Positions 36,760 to 46,347 of a DNA stretch of 64,000 nt are shown here, piece by piece. The DNA lies in assembly GCF_014652535.1 (NCBI RefSeq), contig NZ_BMYZ01000001.1, positions 62,001 to 126,000 of the forward strand. Direction: 5' to 3'. Below the pieces are notes generated by a model. That model was not told the DNA's origin. It saw nothing but the letters and a program-made list of their open reading frames with translations, and ran no database searches. The translations under genes were made by a program, and so were the position numbers. How positions within the stretch are numbered: the first letter of the stretch is position 1; each line of letters begins with the position of its first letter. This stretch comes from Cellvibrio zantedeschiae (GTDB lineage: Bacteria > Pseudomonadota > Gammaproteobacteria > Pseudomonadales > Cellvibrionaceae).

Positions 36760-37734
36760 TTAATAAGTACGCGCCAGGGAGAATTCGGCGACTTGGCGCA
36801 TAGCTTGGGTAAACGTGTTATCGGGGAGCGACTGCAATTGAGCTATGGCATCGCGCACTTGTCCGCGCGCTGCTTCCAGCGTGTAATCCATAGCGCCTGT
36901 AGCTTGTACGATTTCCAAAATTGCCCCTAATTGACTGGCATCACCGTTGCGAATGGCATTTGCAATAACGGCCGCTTGTTCGGGTGTACCTGTGCGCATG
37001 GCGTAAATTAAGGGTAGGGTGGGTTTACCTTCAGCCAGGTCGTCGCCCACGTTTTTGCCGAGTGTTGCGGCATCGCCTGTGTAGTCCAGTGCATCGTCAA
37101 CCAATTGGAAAGCGACGCCAACTTTACGACCGTAGCTTTTCAGTGCTTCGCGTTGCGCGGGGGTTGCACCGGCGAGCACGGCGGCAACTTCGCAGGCCGC
37201 CGCAAAAAGTATGGCGGTCTTTTTGTCGATAACCTGATAGTAATTGTCTTCAGTAACATCGGGATTCTTGGCGTTTACTAGTTGTTGTACTTCACCTTCC
37301 GAAATGACATTGGTGGTGTTCGCCAAAATCGCCATAACATCCATGCTGCCAATTTCTACCATCATTTGGAATGCGCGCGAATAGAGGAAGTCGCCCACCA
37401 ATACGCTGGGTGCATTTCCCCACTGGGCATTTGCCGTAGGGCGGCCGCGGCGCAGGTTTGACATATCCACTACGTCGTCATGTAACAAGGTGGCTGTATG
37501 AATGAACTCGATAATTGCGGCCAAATCCAAGTGTTCGGTTTTGCCGCTGGTCTGCGGGTAGCCCAGGGCGTTAGCTGTTAACAAAACCATTAAGGGACGC
37601 AAGCGTTTGCCGCCAGCTTCAACCAAATAATGGCCAATGTTTTCCACCAGACCCACATCAGAATGCAACTGCTTGATGATGAGTTCGTTGACTGCGGAAA
37701 AATCGTCTTTAACAACTTGATGAAATGGCAACAT
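36760..37734 (-). CDS. ispB: Polyprenyl (octaprenyl) diphosphate synthase IspB
   Basis: 324 residues. All-alpha trans-prenyltransferase with the first aspartate-rich motif LLHDDVVDMSNLRRGRPT and the second QLVDDALDYTGD. The N-terminal GGKRLRPLMVLLTA is the conserved substrate Lys/Arg region. It makes the side chain of ubiquinone. In many gammaproteobacteria it sits next to rplU-rpmA; here solute-binding protein genes flank it. Confidence 0.95.
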   Translation of the reverse strand: MLPFHQVVKDDFSAVNELIIKQLHSDVGLVENIGHYLVEAGGKRLRPLMVLLTANALGYPQTSGKTEHLDLAAIIEFIHTATLLHDDVVDMSNLRRGRPTANAQWGNAPSVLVGDFLYSRAFQMMVEIGSMDVMAILANTTNVISEGEVQQLVNAKNPDVTEDNYYQVIDKKTAILFAAACEVAAVLAGATPAQREALKSYGRKVGVAFQLVDDALDYTGDAATLGKNVGDDLAEGKPTLPLIYAMRTGTPEQAAVIANAIRNGDASQLGAILEIVQATGAMDYTLEAARGQVRDAIAQLQSLPDNTFTQAMRQVAEFSLARTY

Positions 37735-37944
37735 GATGGAATTCTTATGATGAAGAGTAGGATTGGATCACGGCGGCAATGCTAACAGTGAGTGCATCAT
37801 AGTCAAGCAAAACCCTGTGCCAGCTAACAATAGCGATCAAGTTTTGGGCTTTTTCAGAACTCGGCGAGTTCCGCAAGCGTGTTAAGCTGCGCGGCGGTTC
37901 CGCGTTAGTCATAAGTATTAAATTATCAGGAAATATACGGTGCT

Positions 37945-38817
37945 ATGAGTTTTATCTCGCGTTATAACACCCTGCGTTTTTCTTTAGCTGTATTGATACT
38001 CGCAAGCCTGGGTTTATCCAGCGGCAGCTTTGCTGAAACAGCAAAAGAGCCTGTCGTGGTTCCGCCGTGGGGAGGTGGCGCTAATTCGCCCAAAGATTAT
38101 TTTTATCGACTATTAACTCTAGCACTCACTAAAACCGAATCAGCTTATGGTGCTGCGGAAGTTGTGCCATATCAAGAAGTTTTGACAGCCACACGTTTTA
38201 TGGCTGATTTAAAAATGAATAAAACCATTGACGTCATGTGGCATGGCAATAGCGAACTTTATGAGCGCGAACTTCTCGCTATTCCAATTTCCTTAACTAA
38301 AGAATTAAATGAATACCGTGTTTTTCTTATTCGTCGTGAAGACCAACCGCGCTTTAGCACTATTAATTCTTTGGATGATTTAAGTAAGTTCACTTCCGGC
38401 GGCGGTGCCGACTGGCCATCGCGCGATATTATGGTCGCCAATGGATTGCCAGTGATTGGCATTACCAACACCAGCTTGCTATTTAACATGCTAAAGGCCA
38501 AGCGTTTTGATTATGTTTCGCGTAGCTTGTTTGAAGTGTGGGGTGAAAACGAACGCTTTGCAAAAGAGGGCTTGGCGTTAGAGCAAACGCTGTTAATACA
38601 CGGCGGACAACCGTTTTATTTTTTTGTGAATAAAGCCAACACCGCACTCGCCAAACGTATAGAAGAAGGTTTGCGATTAGCAATTGCAGATGGAAGTTTT
38701 GATGAATTATTTTATAGCGACGAAGGAATGCAGCGGGGACAGCAAGAGCTTGAACATAACGAACGAAAATTAATTAAATTAAAATATCAGCCGCGCGCCA
38801 CCACCGGATTACCGTAA
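37945..38817 (+). CDS. Solute-binding protein family 3-like periplasmic protein (paralogue 3)
   Basis: 290 residues, signal peptide cleaved after GSFA. More diverged than the other two but with the same plan: VMWHGNSELYERELLAIPI, YRVFLIRREDQPRFSTINSLDDL, then GGGADWPSRDIMVANGL where the others have GQGKTWAD, and KRFDYVSRSLFEVWGE. The C terminus lacks the LSKETPLDRKELW tail. AGGAAA precedes ATG 37945. Its last 31 bases overlap the convergent phosphopantetheinyl transferase gene. Confidence 0.78.
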   Translation: MSFISRYNTLRFSLAVLILASLGLSSGSFAETAKEPVVVPPWGGGANSPKDYFYRLLTLALTKTESAYGAAEVVPYQEVLTATRFMADLKMNKTIDVMWHGNSELYERELLAIPISLTKELNEYRVFLIRREDQPRFSTINSLDDLSKFTSGGGADWPSRDIMVANGLPVIGITNTSLLFNMLKAKRFDYVSRSLFEVWGENERFAKEGLALEQTLLIHGGQPFYFFVNKANTALAKRIEEGLRLAIADGSFDELFYSDEGMQRGQQELEHNERKLIKLKYQPRATTGLP

Positions 38818-39530
38818 AGCCATTGGATTTTAAGAGCATGATGTGAATCCACGGCTAAGGCAACCAAGGTATCTTGCGCAATTAACTGTTGATGAAATCG
38901 CCAATCGCGTTGTTGTTGATTTAGCGCAGCATCAAGACTCGCACTTATATTTTCTTGATCAAACTGAAAAATAATCCTATCCAGTCCGGTAGAAATTCCA
39001 CCGCCAGTCGCTTTAAAAAAAGCTTCTTTAAGAGTCCAATATTTATAAAACAAATTTTCACGTTCGGTGATGGGGCGGTTTTGTAAGGCGTTGAACTCAC
39101 TTTCGTGAAAAAAGCGTTTGGCAATTTTCATAAAGTCGCGCCTGCCAGCCGTTTCAATATCAATGCCCAGTTCGCCGTGTTTGCTTACGGCCAGTACTGC
39201 CAGTGTGTTGCAATGAGATAAATTGAAATGAACGGATGCGCAATTGCTTAAAAAGGGCTTTCCATGTTCGCTGCGGGCAAATAGCAAATCATGCGCAGCA
39301 ATACCTGTATAAAGTGAGAGCACTTGACGCAAGAATGCGCGAGTAGCAAGAAAGTGTGCCGAATTAATTTTAAATTCTTGCGCGCGAATGAGTTCCTCAC
39401 TAGAAACCAATTCCGCAAATTCTGCATGCGGCTTTGCGGAAAATTCCGATAGATCCAGCAACCACACATCAACATCATCTGACGGTTGTGATGCGAAATC
39501 TACATTGAATTTAATGTCTATCAAGACCAA
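38787..39530 (-). CDS. Sfp-type 4'-phosphopantetheinyl transferase
   Basis: 247 residues, the size of Sfp-type enzymes. Key parts: ATRAFLRQVLS, SNCASVHFNLSHCNTLAVLAVS (the FNLSHS-like CoA loop), LGIDIETAGRRD (the GIDxE metal site) and FYKYWTLKEAFFKATGGG (WxxKEAxxK). It moves phosphopantetheine from CoA to carrier proteins of secondary metabolism or lysine synthesis. No polyketide or peptide synthetase is in the window. The start is a TTG at 39530 overlapping the upstream stop by 10 bases; a nearby in-frame TTG at 39524 is also possible. Confidence 0.88.
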   Translation of the reverse strand: MVLIDIKFNVDFASQPSDDVDVWLLDLSEFSAKPHAEFAELVSSEELIRAQEFKINSAHFLATRAFLRQVLSLYTGIAAHDLLFARSEHGKPFLSNCASVHFNLSHCNTLAVLAVSKHGELGIDIETAGRRDFMKIAKRFFHESEFNALQNRPITERENLFYKYWTLKEAFFKATGGGISTGLDRIIFQFDQENISASLDAALNQQQRDWRFHQQLIAQDTLVALAVDSHHALKIQWLYGNPVVARG

Positions 39531-40306
39531 TCGCCGCCTGAATCGCTATCAGATGAAAAATCACTGCCAGAGTCGCTATCCCAAGAGCCATTGTCGCTAT
39601 CGACAAAATCATTACCGCTAATGTCGTCGTAATTACTCGGCGTGGAGTGATTGCGAGTTTGTTCATCGTGATCGCTCGATTGATTAGTATCGAGCACCTT
39701 GTGCATTAGCATTTCACCGGCGACCACACCTGCACCTATTGCGGCGCCCGTGGCCAAACTGCTCGCAATGTTGGAGCCCATGCCACCGCCTTGTTGAGGA
39801 GTGTTTTGATATGATGTTTGCGGACCATAAGAATTTGTTTGGGTTAATGGGTTAGATTGAATTTGTGGGCGGCGCGAGATGCTGCGAACAATAAACACAA
39901 TAAAAAATACTACAAACGCTACCGCGCCCCAAGTCACCAAAGGATTGGTGGAGTGATAGCCGCCTTGGTCAGCATGATTAATTTTTTGTTTGAGTGCTTC
40001 TACAGCTGCGGGTTTTGCAAATGCCAGGTTGGGCTGTAGCCGTTCCGCGCTAGCGAGTTCTGTGCGTGCATCATCAAGCTTACCTTGCGCCGCTAAAATT
40101 TCTGCGTATTTGAAATGCGCTTTTGCGCTATCTGGATGCGCGCTTATGACTTCCTTCATAAGCTCATCAGCTTTGCTTATGTCGCCACTTTTAAGTGTTT
40201 GGTTTATATCGTTAAGGCTCGGCTCGGCACTCACCAGGCCACTAAGAGCCAGGGTTACCGAAAAGATAAAAATCTGAATGGTGCGGGCAATTGAATAGGA
40301 TTGCAT
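39521..40306 (-). CDS. TPR protein with membrane anchor and Ser/Asp-rich tail
   Basis: 261 residues from ATG 40306 with GGAG before it (TTG 40318 rejected). Signal or anchor 6-25, two TPR-like helices (~35-105, with HPDSAKAHFKYAEILAAQGKLDDARTEL), a transmembrane helix ~118-138 (VTWGAVAFVVFFIVFIVRSI), a Gln/Gly-rich segment, a second hydrophobic Ala/Gly stretch, and a low-complexity acidic tail made of Ser and Asp. Function unknown. Confidence 0.7.
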   Translation of the reverse strand: MQSYSIARTIQIFIFSVTLALSGLVSAEPSLNDINQTLKSGDISKADELMKEVISAHPDSAKAHFKYAEILAAQGKLDDARTELASAERLQPNLAFAKPAAVEALKQKINHADQGGYHSTNPLVTWGAVAFVVFFIVFIVRSISRRPQIQSNPLTQTNSYGPQTSYQNTPQQGGGMGSNIASSLATGAAIGAGVVAGEMLMHKVLDTNQSSDHDEQTRNHSTPSNYDDISGNDFVDSDNGSWDSDSGSDFSSDSDSGGDWS

Positions 40307-40459
40307 GATGTGCTCCAAAAGATATTTTTAAATGAAAACCGTGTTTTACTATAAAGCTGAAAATTGTAGTTGGGCATTTACTATAACAAATCAAGCTGCC
40401 GCCAGTGTTAAATTTAGTTGCTATGCTTTATCAAGTCACCAATAACAGGAGTGTTTATC

Positions 40460-40933
40460 ATGGCGAGGGAAACCTTGGTTATGCGTATGTGGCGTAAGCT
40501 GAATGGCTCTGCCCTGGGGCGTTGGCTTTTTGCAAAAATGGTTTGCTTTAAAGCGCCTTATTTTGCCAGCGTGGCGCCGCGTATTCAGGTATTAGAGCCT
40601 GGTTTTTGTGAGGGTTCAATTAGGCAGCATCGGGCGATTCAAAATCATATAGGTACGGTGCACGCTATTGCTTTGTGCAACCTTGCAGAACTCTGTGCAG
40701 GCTTAATGACAGATGTGTCAATTCCAGCGGATATGCGTTGGATACCTAAAAGCATGAAAGTAAATTATCTGCATAAAGCCAAGGGAAATATTCGTGCGCA
40801 AGCAAGGCCCGAGGCTGAATTATATTCATCAGCGCAGGCTTATAACGCTTTAGTGAGAGTTCGCATGATGGATGATCAGCAGACGGAAGTATTCTCTGCA
40901 GAAATTGAAATGTGGATTAGCCCGAGATCCTAA
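40460..40933 (+). CDS. DUF4442-type hotdog-fold protein
   Basis: 157 residues from ATG 40460 (AGGAG upstream; 14 earlier in-frame codons look non-coding). Features of the hotdog family with a conserved RQHRAIQNHIGTVHAIALCNLAELCAG and MRWIPKSMKVNYLHKAKG, as in DUF4442/thioesterase-like proteins. Acts presumably on acyl-CoA or acyl-ACP in the cytoplasm; substrate unknown. Confidence 0.8.
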   Translation: MARETLVMRMWRKLNGSALGRWLFAKMVCFKAPYFASVAPRIQVLEPGFCEGSIRQHRAIQNHIGTVHAIALCNLAELCAGLMTDVSIPADMRWIPKSMKVNYLHKAKGNIRAQARPEAELYSSAQAYNALVRVRMMDDQQTEVFSAEIEMWISPRS

Positions 40934-40977
40934 ATAAAAGCGCGCTGAAATCTAGTTGATCGCAGCGCGCTTTTATT
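40933..40977. terminator. Bidirectional terminator
   Basis: AATAAAAGCGCGCTG and CAGCGCGCTTTTATT form a 15-bp stem between two convergent genes. Confidence 0.88.
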
Positions 40978-40994
40978 TGTTTAGAATGAAAAAA

Positions 40995-41918
40995 TTATTG
41001 TTCAGATTTTTTACTAAATATTTTTTTCAGTAATGCAGCCGCCGCCACTAAACCTATAATAATAAATTTCTTGAAGGCTAATAATAAAACGCCAAGTTTA
41101 GCAAACAAACCCATTTTAGCAGCCACACCACCTGCCACCAATGCAGCTAAGCCATACTCAGCGGTGTGATCAGTTTTGCTATCAAAATCAGCATAGCGGT
41201 TGCCCTGGGTGAACTCCGTAACAGCCAATATAGAGGGCATTTCACTTTTAATTTGCGAAATTTGGTTCATGGATGCAACTGCGTTTAAAACCAAGACTCC
41301 TTTCCTGCCCAAAACGCGGATATTGTAGTTCAAGGAATTAACGCCCTGCTTGTCGCTGCCATATTCTTTCGCCCAAAAAAGTTTTCGTGTAGTCTTGTCA
41401 TAACTTGGCGGCTCAGCCCAACCCACTAAATGCATGGCGCTATAGCCCTGTTTTACTCGTTCTTTGTTTTCCTCCTCACTTTCTTTTTTCATTTCTTCCA
41501 GCAGTTCGCTGTAATTAATTTTATCGGCGTCTTCGTCTTTAATGTGCCCATCTTCAGTGTAACTGATAACAACGCCCCAACCGGCGTCTGATAAGGGGCT
41601 GGTTTCTGTGGGAACAATCATACCCAATGTGTCATTTCCCGGTGGGTTACCCCATCCTTCGACTAATAGTTTTTCTGTATCGGCTGGCGTTAAGTAACGA
41701 AAGTTTGCCGGTAAATCCACAGTGGCTATGCCGTTGGGCAATGATATTTTTCCCGTTTGGAATTTAAGCGATGCTAAAAAGGTTGCGGCGCCTGTGTCAG
41801 CTGCAGAAGTGGTTGCAGTTTCTTCGCTGGCCTCAACAACAGGCGGGGTGTCAGTGGATTGCGAAAAAGCGTTGAGTGAAAAAAGTGTCAATAAAATGAG
41901 AAATAGCTGCTTGGCCAT
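40995..41918 (-). CDS. DUF2167 membrane-anchored protein
   Basis: 307 residues. Signal peptide (~1-19, cleaved after NAFS). The body has GIATVDLPANFRYLTPADTEKLLVEGWGNPPG, GWGVVISYTEDGHIKDEDADKINY and LVGWAEPPSYDKTTRKLFWAKE, the conserved blocks of DUF2167 proteins. A Gly/Ala-rich and hydrophobic C-terminal region (~245-300) gives one or two membrane helices. Thus exported and anchored in the inner membrane. The role is unknown. Confidence 0.82.
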   Translation of the reverse strand: MAKQLFLILLTLFSLNAFSQSTDTPPVVEASEETATTSAADTGAATFLASLKFQTGKISLPNGIATVDLPANFRYLTPADTEKLLVEGWGNPPGNDTLGMIVPTETSPLSDAGWGVVISYTEDGHIKDEDADKINYSELLEEMKKESEEENKERVKQGYSAMHLVGWAEPPSYDKTTRKLFWAKEYGSDKQGVNSLNYNIRVLGRKGVLVLNAVASMNQISQIKSEMPSILAVTEFTQGNRYADFDSKTDHTAEYGLAALVAGGVAAKMGLFAKLGVLLLAFKKFIIIGLVAAAALLKKIFSKKSEQ

Positions 41919-42171
41919 ATTGAGTCCCTGTCAGTAAATAAAAATTATTCTTGCGTTCCCTTGTGGCTATAAAAACTAAAATCATTATTGTTATGTAAAA
42001 CGAACTCATTCCATTGTGATTTTTGCTATTAAGGTCCAGAAATAGGGTAGGTGATTTTTGCATTATTCAAATACAAAGGCAAAATACTTTTCGAGTAGCT
42101 ATCGCCTGTGTATTAAAGATGAGAACCCATCATCAATGTGCATGAGTAAAACATATTGATGATGGCAAATT

Positions 42172-42594
42172 TTATCGTTCATCGGCGAGGCTGATCATCC
42201 ATTCAAGGCCGAAACGGTCGGTAAGCATGCCAAAGCAGGGCGACCAAAAAGTTTTGCTTAAAGGCATTCGCACAGTACCGCCATCGGCAAGGGCGTTAAA
42301 TGCGCGTTCCGCTTCTTCCTGGGTTGGTAACGCAAGCGATAAATTAAAACCACTAAAGCTTGAGTCAGAATTGCAGCCATCGGAAGCCATAAGTGTGTTG
42401 CCAGCAATATGAAAAGTTGCATGCATCACTTTGTTTTCAAATCCTGGCGCCAGGGTTCCAGGTGGTATGGCATCCGGGCTGTCGCTATAGCGACCCAAAT
42501 AGCTCACGGTAGCGCCCAATGCCGTACCATAAAATGCCAAAGCCTCTTCGCAGCGCCCGCCGAAAAACAAATAAGGTTCAAGTAAGGTTTTCAT
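42172..42594 (-). CDS. VOC/PhnB-like glyoxalase-fold protein
   Basis: 140 residues with the PhnB-type VOC start PYLFFGGRCEEALAFYGTALGA, then HATFHIAGNTLMASDG and QEEAERAFNALADGG, ending in PFWSPCFGMLTDRFGLEWMISL-like residues. Small metal-binding or substrate-binding enzyme; substrate unknown. Single gene. Confidence 0.85.
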   Translation of the reverse strand: MKTLLEPYLFFGGRCEEALAFYGTALGATVSYLGRYSDSPDAIPPGTLAPGFENKVMHATFHIAGNTLMASDGCNSDSSFSGFNLSLALPTQEEAERAFNALADGGTVRMPLSKTFWSPCFGMLTDRFGLEWMISLADER

Positions 42595-42790
42595 TAAAAG
42601 ATCCTGTTAGTCGTTAATTTGAAATTAAATTATGAGTGTCTTTGTTCAATTCATGCAAGTGGCACTCTATATATTGCATTTATGAAGATGCGATTTCTCC
42701 AATGCTGTTTTATTTTGTAAAGTCGATTAATGCATCTGTTCGCCAGCTATATACTGACCCTATTAGATAGCATTTATCCAGGTAGAAATC

Positions 42791-44941
42791 ATGAAGATAA
42801 AATTATTTTTGTCCATCCTTGTCGCCTATAGTCTTATCAATATGGCTTGGGCTGAAAAAGTGTCTATTATTTATGATGAGTCATCAATCCAGGCGAACTA
42901 TGCTGCCCGCAAGTTAAGCGAAACTTTAAAAAGTGAAGGTTACGAATTACAAAAAGAGCATGTGGGATATGATTATCTCATCAGTCTCGCAACTCACCCC
43001 GAACGATTAAAGCCAGAAGCTTTTTCAATCATTCCCGAAGGAAAAATTATTACCGTAATCGGTGGTGATAATCGCGGCATGATTTATGGTGCATTAGCGC
43101 TTAGAGAGCAATTGCGTAATCATGTTTCATTAGCAAAAGTAACTGCTGAAAACCAAACGCCACAGCTTGAATTTCGCGGCATAAAATATAATTTACCCTG
43201 GGAAACTTACCGGGCCAGTACCGCACTCACACAACATACATCTACCGTTCGCGATCTAAAATATTGGGAAGATTTTTTAGATATGATGGTGGAAAACCGT
43301 TTCAATGTGGTCAGCTTGTGGAATCTAAATCCTTATACCTTCATGGTGAAACCAAAAAATTTCCCGGAAGCCAGCCCATGGTCAGAAAAAGAATTTTCTG
43401 AATGGCAAAAGCTTTACCGCGGTATTTTTAAACTGGCGAAAGAGCGTGGGTTGGATACCTACATTGTTCATTGGAGTATTTTTGTTAGTAAAGAGTTCTC
43501 CGAAGCACACGGCGTAGCTAAACAAAATTTTTACCCACATTATTTTGTCCCCGGCGATACATCTGAAATTGTGCGCCGTTATTTACGCGAAAGTGTTAAG
43601 CAGACGTTAGAAGAATATCCTGATCTGGATGGTATTGGTATTTCCCACGGTGAAGGCATGGCTGGCATGACACCGCTGCAACGCCAACAATGGATGGACG
43701 ATGTTTTAATTGCAGGTATGCTCGAAGTAAAACGCCCCGTTAAATTAATTCACCGCGTTCCTTTTTCATCCGGTTTATCCTCAGATCCTGGCGTCAGTAA
43801 AAGCGTAGAACAAGTTACACGTGCAGCAATGGAAAAATTGGAAGATCGCTTTTCCGGACCAATTTGGGTGGAAATGAAATTCAATTGGTCGCACGGTCAC
43901 TCAACACCGAAATTAGAAAAAGTTCACGGCGGAAAGTTAGGTGATACCTATTTCGTTCCTCAGCCGAAAAATTACAAAGTCGTGTGGCAAGTCAGGAACG
44001 AAGATTTCTTTGCTTTGCGTTGGGGCGTGCCAGAATTTATCCGCAAACATATTGAACTCAACGGACACCATAACTACGTAGGTGGATATTTTGTTGGGTC
44101 TGAAACCTATATTCCCGCATTGGATTATTTTACCGCGGTTAAAGATCCCGTGGATTGGAAATGGGCATTCCAGCGGCAATGGCTGTTCTACAAATTGTGG
44201 GGCCGTTTGCTTTACGATGCCAAGACGCCAGACAGCGTTTTCCAAGCTGAATTTAATCGCCGCTTCGGCACAAAAGGCGATAATTTATTGCAAGCCTATT
44301 CACTTGCGTCTAACACACAATTGCGATTAGCGTCCCTTTATGATTCAACATGGGACTTTATGCTCTACAGCGAAGGCTTTTTAGCTTTGCAAGGCGACAC
44401 TACTAAATATATTTCCGTTGATAGGCTCATCAATCAAGCCACCATGTCCAGCGACTATGTTTCTATTAATGATTACGTTGAAAAAACCAATAAAGGCGAA
44501 AAGTTTTCGGAAGAAAAAATAACACCATCAAAACTTATCGAAATGCTAGAGCGCGATAACAACGAGGCACTGAAGCTCGTCAACGCAATAGATACCAAGG
44601 GCAACGCCAGCCTTATGTACGAAGTCGCTGACGTAAAAACCTGGGCCAATTTAGGCTTGCACCTCGCCGAAAAAATAAAAGGCGGTATAGCCCTTAAAAA
44701 ATTCCGCCTCACCGGCGATACAGAACAGCAGCAACAAGCTATTCAACATTTGGAAAAAGCCTTGGCTTATTGGGATGAAGTAATCCGCATCACACGGCCT
44801 ATTTATCGCGATATGCCATTAACCCACTACAACCATATCTCCTACGATGAAAATAAAAATAATTTGTTTCATTGGGCGCTGATTCGTGATCAGGTAAATG
44901 CAGATGTTGATATTGCGCGGAATAGTGTGAAGAGGGATTAG
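42791..44941 (+). CDS. Secreted glycoside-hydrolase-like protein with GH67/GH20-type N domain
   Basis: 716 residues. Signal peptide ~1-21 (cleaved after AWA). Residues ~22-125 resemble the alpha/beta N domain of GH67/GH20-type enzymes (YAARKLSETLKSEGYEL, ITVIGGDNRGMIYGALALREQL). A barrel appears to begin at about 133 (ELEFRGIKYNLPWETYR), with EYPDLDGIGISHGEGM and WVEMKFNWSHGHSTPK as acidic or aromatic candidates, followed by a helical C part. I cannot name the catalytic residues. It may be an alpha-glucuronidase-like enzyme of a xylan degrader, or a novel family; it stands alone. Confidence 0.6.
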   Translation: MKIKLFLSILVAYSLINMAWAEKVSIIYDESSIQANYAARKLSETLKSEGYELQKEHVGYDYLISLATHPERLKPEAFSIIPEGKIITVIGGDNRGMIYGALALREQLRNHVSLAKVTAENQTPQLEFRGIKYNLPWETYRASTALTQHTSTVRDLKYWEDFLDMMVENRFNVVSLWNLNPYTFMVKPKNFPEASPWSEKEFSEWQKLYRGIFKLAKERGLDTYIVHWSIFVSKEFSEAHGVAKQNFYPHYFVPGDTSEIVRRYLRESVKQTLEEYPDLDGIGISHGEGMAGMTPLQRQQWMDDVLIAGMLEVKRPVKLIHRVPFSSGLSSDPGVSKSVEQVTRAAMEKLEDRFSGPIWVEMKFNWSHGHSTPKLEKVHGGKLGDTYFVPQPKNYKVVWQVRNEDFFALRWGVPEFIRKHIELNGHHNYVGGYFVGSETYIPALDYFTAVKDPVDWKWAFQRQWLFYKLWGRLLYDAKTPDSVFQAEFNRRFGTKGDNLLQAYSLASNTQLRLASLYDSTWDFMLYSEGFLALQGDTTKYISVDRLINQATMSSDYVSINDYVEKTNKGEKFSEEKITPSKLIEMLERDNNEALKLVNAIDTKGNASLMYEVADVKTWANLGLHLAEKIKGGIALKKFRLTGDTEQQQQAIQHLEKALAYWDEVIRITRPIYRDMPLTHYNHISYDENKNNLFHWALIRDQVNADVDIARNSVKRD

Positions 44942-45112
44942 TGGAAACGAATGAGCATATGACTACTAGTCTTATTGTTAAGTGTAATTAGTAAGTTTTA
45001 CATACATTAAGGCACTAAGCTAACCGCCCTGTGCCGTGGTGTTTCCCAAAAGCCAGCAGATTCGTCTAGAATGATAATATTGCACACCAGTGTTTTTTGA
45101 AAGAGATGATCT

Positions 45113-45943
45113 ATGGCCTACTCGCGCGCATCAATTCCATTGTTTTCGGTCGCGTTGCTCGTGCTTACGGTCTATATGCTTTATTTAATCCTGTGGACAA
45201 ATATTTTTAATATTCCTGCGCTGGATGATTCTTCATTACATCAAAATGCGTTTGCAACAGCAGAAGACTCGCATTATCCAGTTGATCAACATTCTACTTT
45301 CGATTCACAAACACTAAAAAAGATATTTACTCCCACTACTAAAAAAACAACTCAATCTGAGTCAGGCAATCCCGATCATTCGCAATCACACGCAGACACT
45401 CAACTGCCTGGCCAATCACTCTCTCAGACGGAACAAGCTTCCAGCATAGATTCTATGAAATCTGGTGGTGCAATTATCCCCACAAAAACTCCGCAACAAA
45501 TTCGCGCTTACGAACTTAAAATATTATGGGATAAATACAGCGCACGCGTGCCGCGTTTGTATTCAAGCCCTTTAAGTTCAATGACAGAAACAACATTGGG
45601 CAGGGTAGGGGTAATTTCCATGAATCTGGATTTACTCTACCCGCAGGACCAAGGCGCATGGATGCTAAAAGTTGAAGGTGTGCGTGAAGAATTAATCGCA
45701 ATAGCCGCAAAGGGTGAGCGCGAAGCGGTACGGGCATTGAGCTTTCAATACTTCCGAGCGCCGCTAAATAAAACAATCGAATCTCTCGCCTGGGCAATGA
45801 TCGCCAACGCCATTGCGCCCAATGAATATTACCTAACTATATGCATGGCATCACCCGAGGCATTCCCGGAAGAGGTCTTTGTTCAAGCGAGTGAGCAAGC
45901 TCTAAATAATGTGGCGAATTACGGTTTTGTTGTTCGTAAATAG
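45113..45943 (+). CDS. Hypothetical membrane-anchored protein
   Basis: 276 residues. One hydrophobic segment at ~10-30 (LFSVALLVLTVYMLYLILW), then a long Ser/Thr/Gln-rich, probably disordered linker (~40-130) and a compact domain of ~130 residues at the C terminus with YSARVPRLYSSPLSSMTETTLG. The linker-plus-domain plan suits a periplasmic tethered protein. No family recognised. Confidence 0.6.
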   Translation: MAYSRASIPLFSVALLVLTVYMLYLILWTNIFNIPALDDSSLHQNAFATAEDSHYPVDQHSTFDSQTLKKIFTPTTKKTTQSESGNPDHSQSHADTQLPGQSLSQTEQASSIDSMKSGGAIIPTKTPQQIRAYELKILWDKYSARVPRLYSSPLSSMTETTLGRVGVISMNLDLLYPQDQGAWMLKVEGVREELIAIAAKGEREAVRALSFQYFRAPLNKTIESLAWAMIANAIAPNEYYLTICMASPEAFPEEVFVQASEQALNNVANYGFVVRK

Positions 45944-46347
45944 GTATCACGTTTTAAAAGAAGCGGTGACGGCTTATCTGGTTTAAATAAAAGACCAATT
46001 TTTTGCAGTGTACGAGGCCATTATTCTGCTCAAATCGCTTCTGTCAGAAATAATTATTAGCGATGTTTAATCTAATTATTTTTTGCCTTTCATTAAGGTG
46101 GACTTCATACAGTTAGGTATGAATTTTATAGCGTGTCTTGATGATGAGTTTATCGACGTGTTGATTGATGCGCTATACGCATCTGCTATGACAACTTGGA
46201 ATTTGCCTTAGCGTCCAACCGTCGGAAACCGAAATATTTAGCATTAAAAGAAAGTGGCATCTCATTCAATTGTGCAGCAAATTCAATCAGTTATGCTAAC
46301 GCACATTGAAAGTGCGTCGCGCTCCGGGCCGATAAGGAAATGTATAA
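45944..46347. other. Intergenic region with only doubtful short ORFs
   Basis: 404 bases. A 30-codon frame (46119-46211, plus strand, AAGGTGG about 20 bases upstream) is the best candidate, but nothing supports it as a gene. No terminator, repeat or operator is clear. Confidence 0.4.

Noticed and set aside
46119-46211. 30-codon ORF in an intergenic region
   Set aside because: Ribosome site is too far from the start and nothing else supports it.
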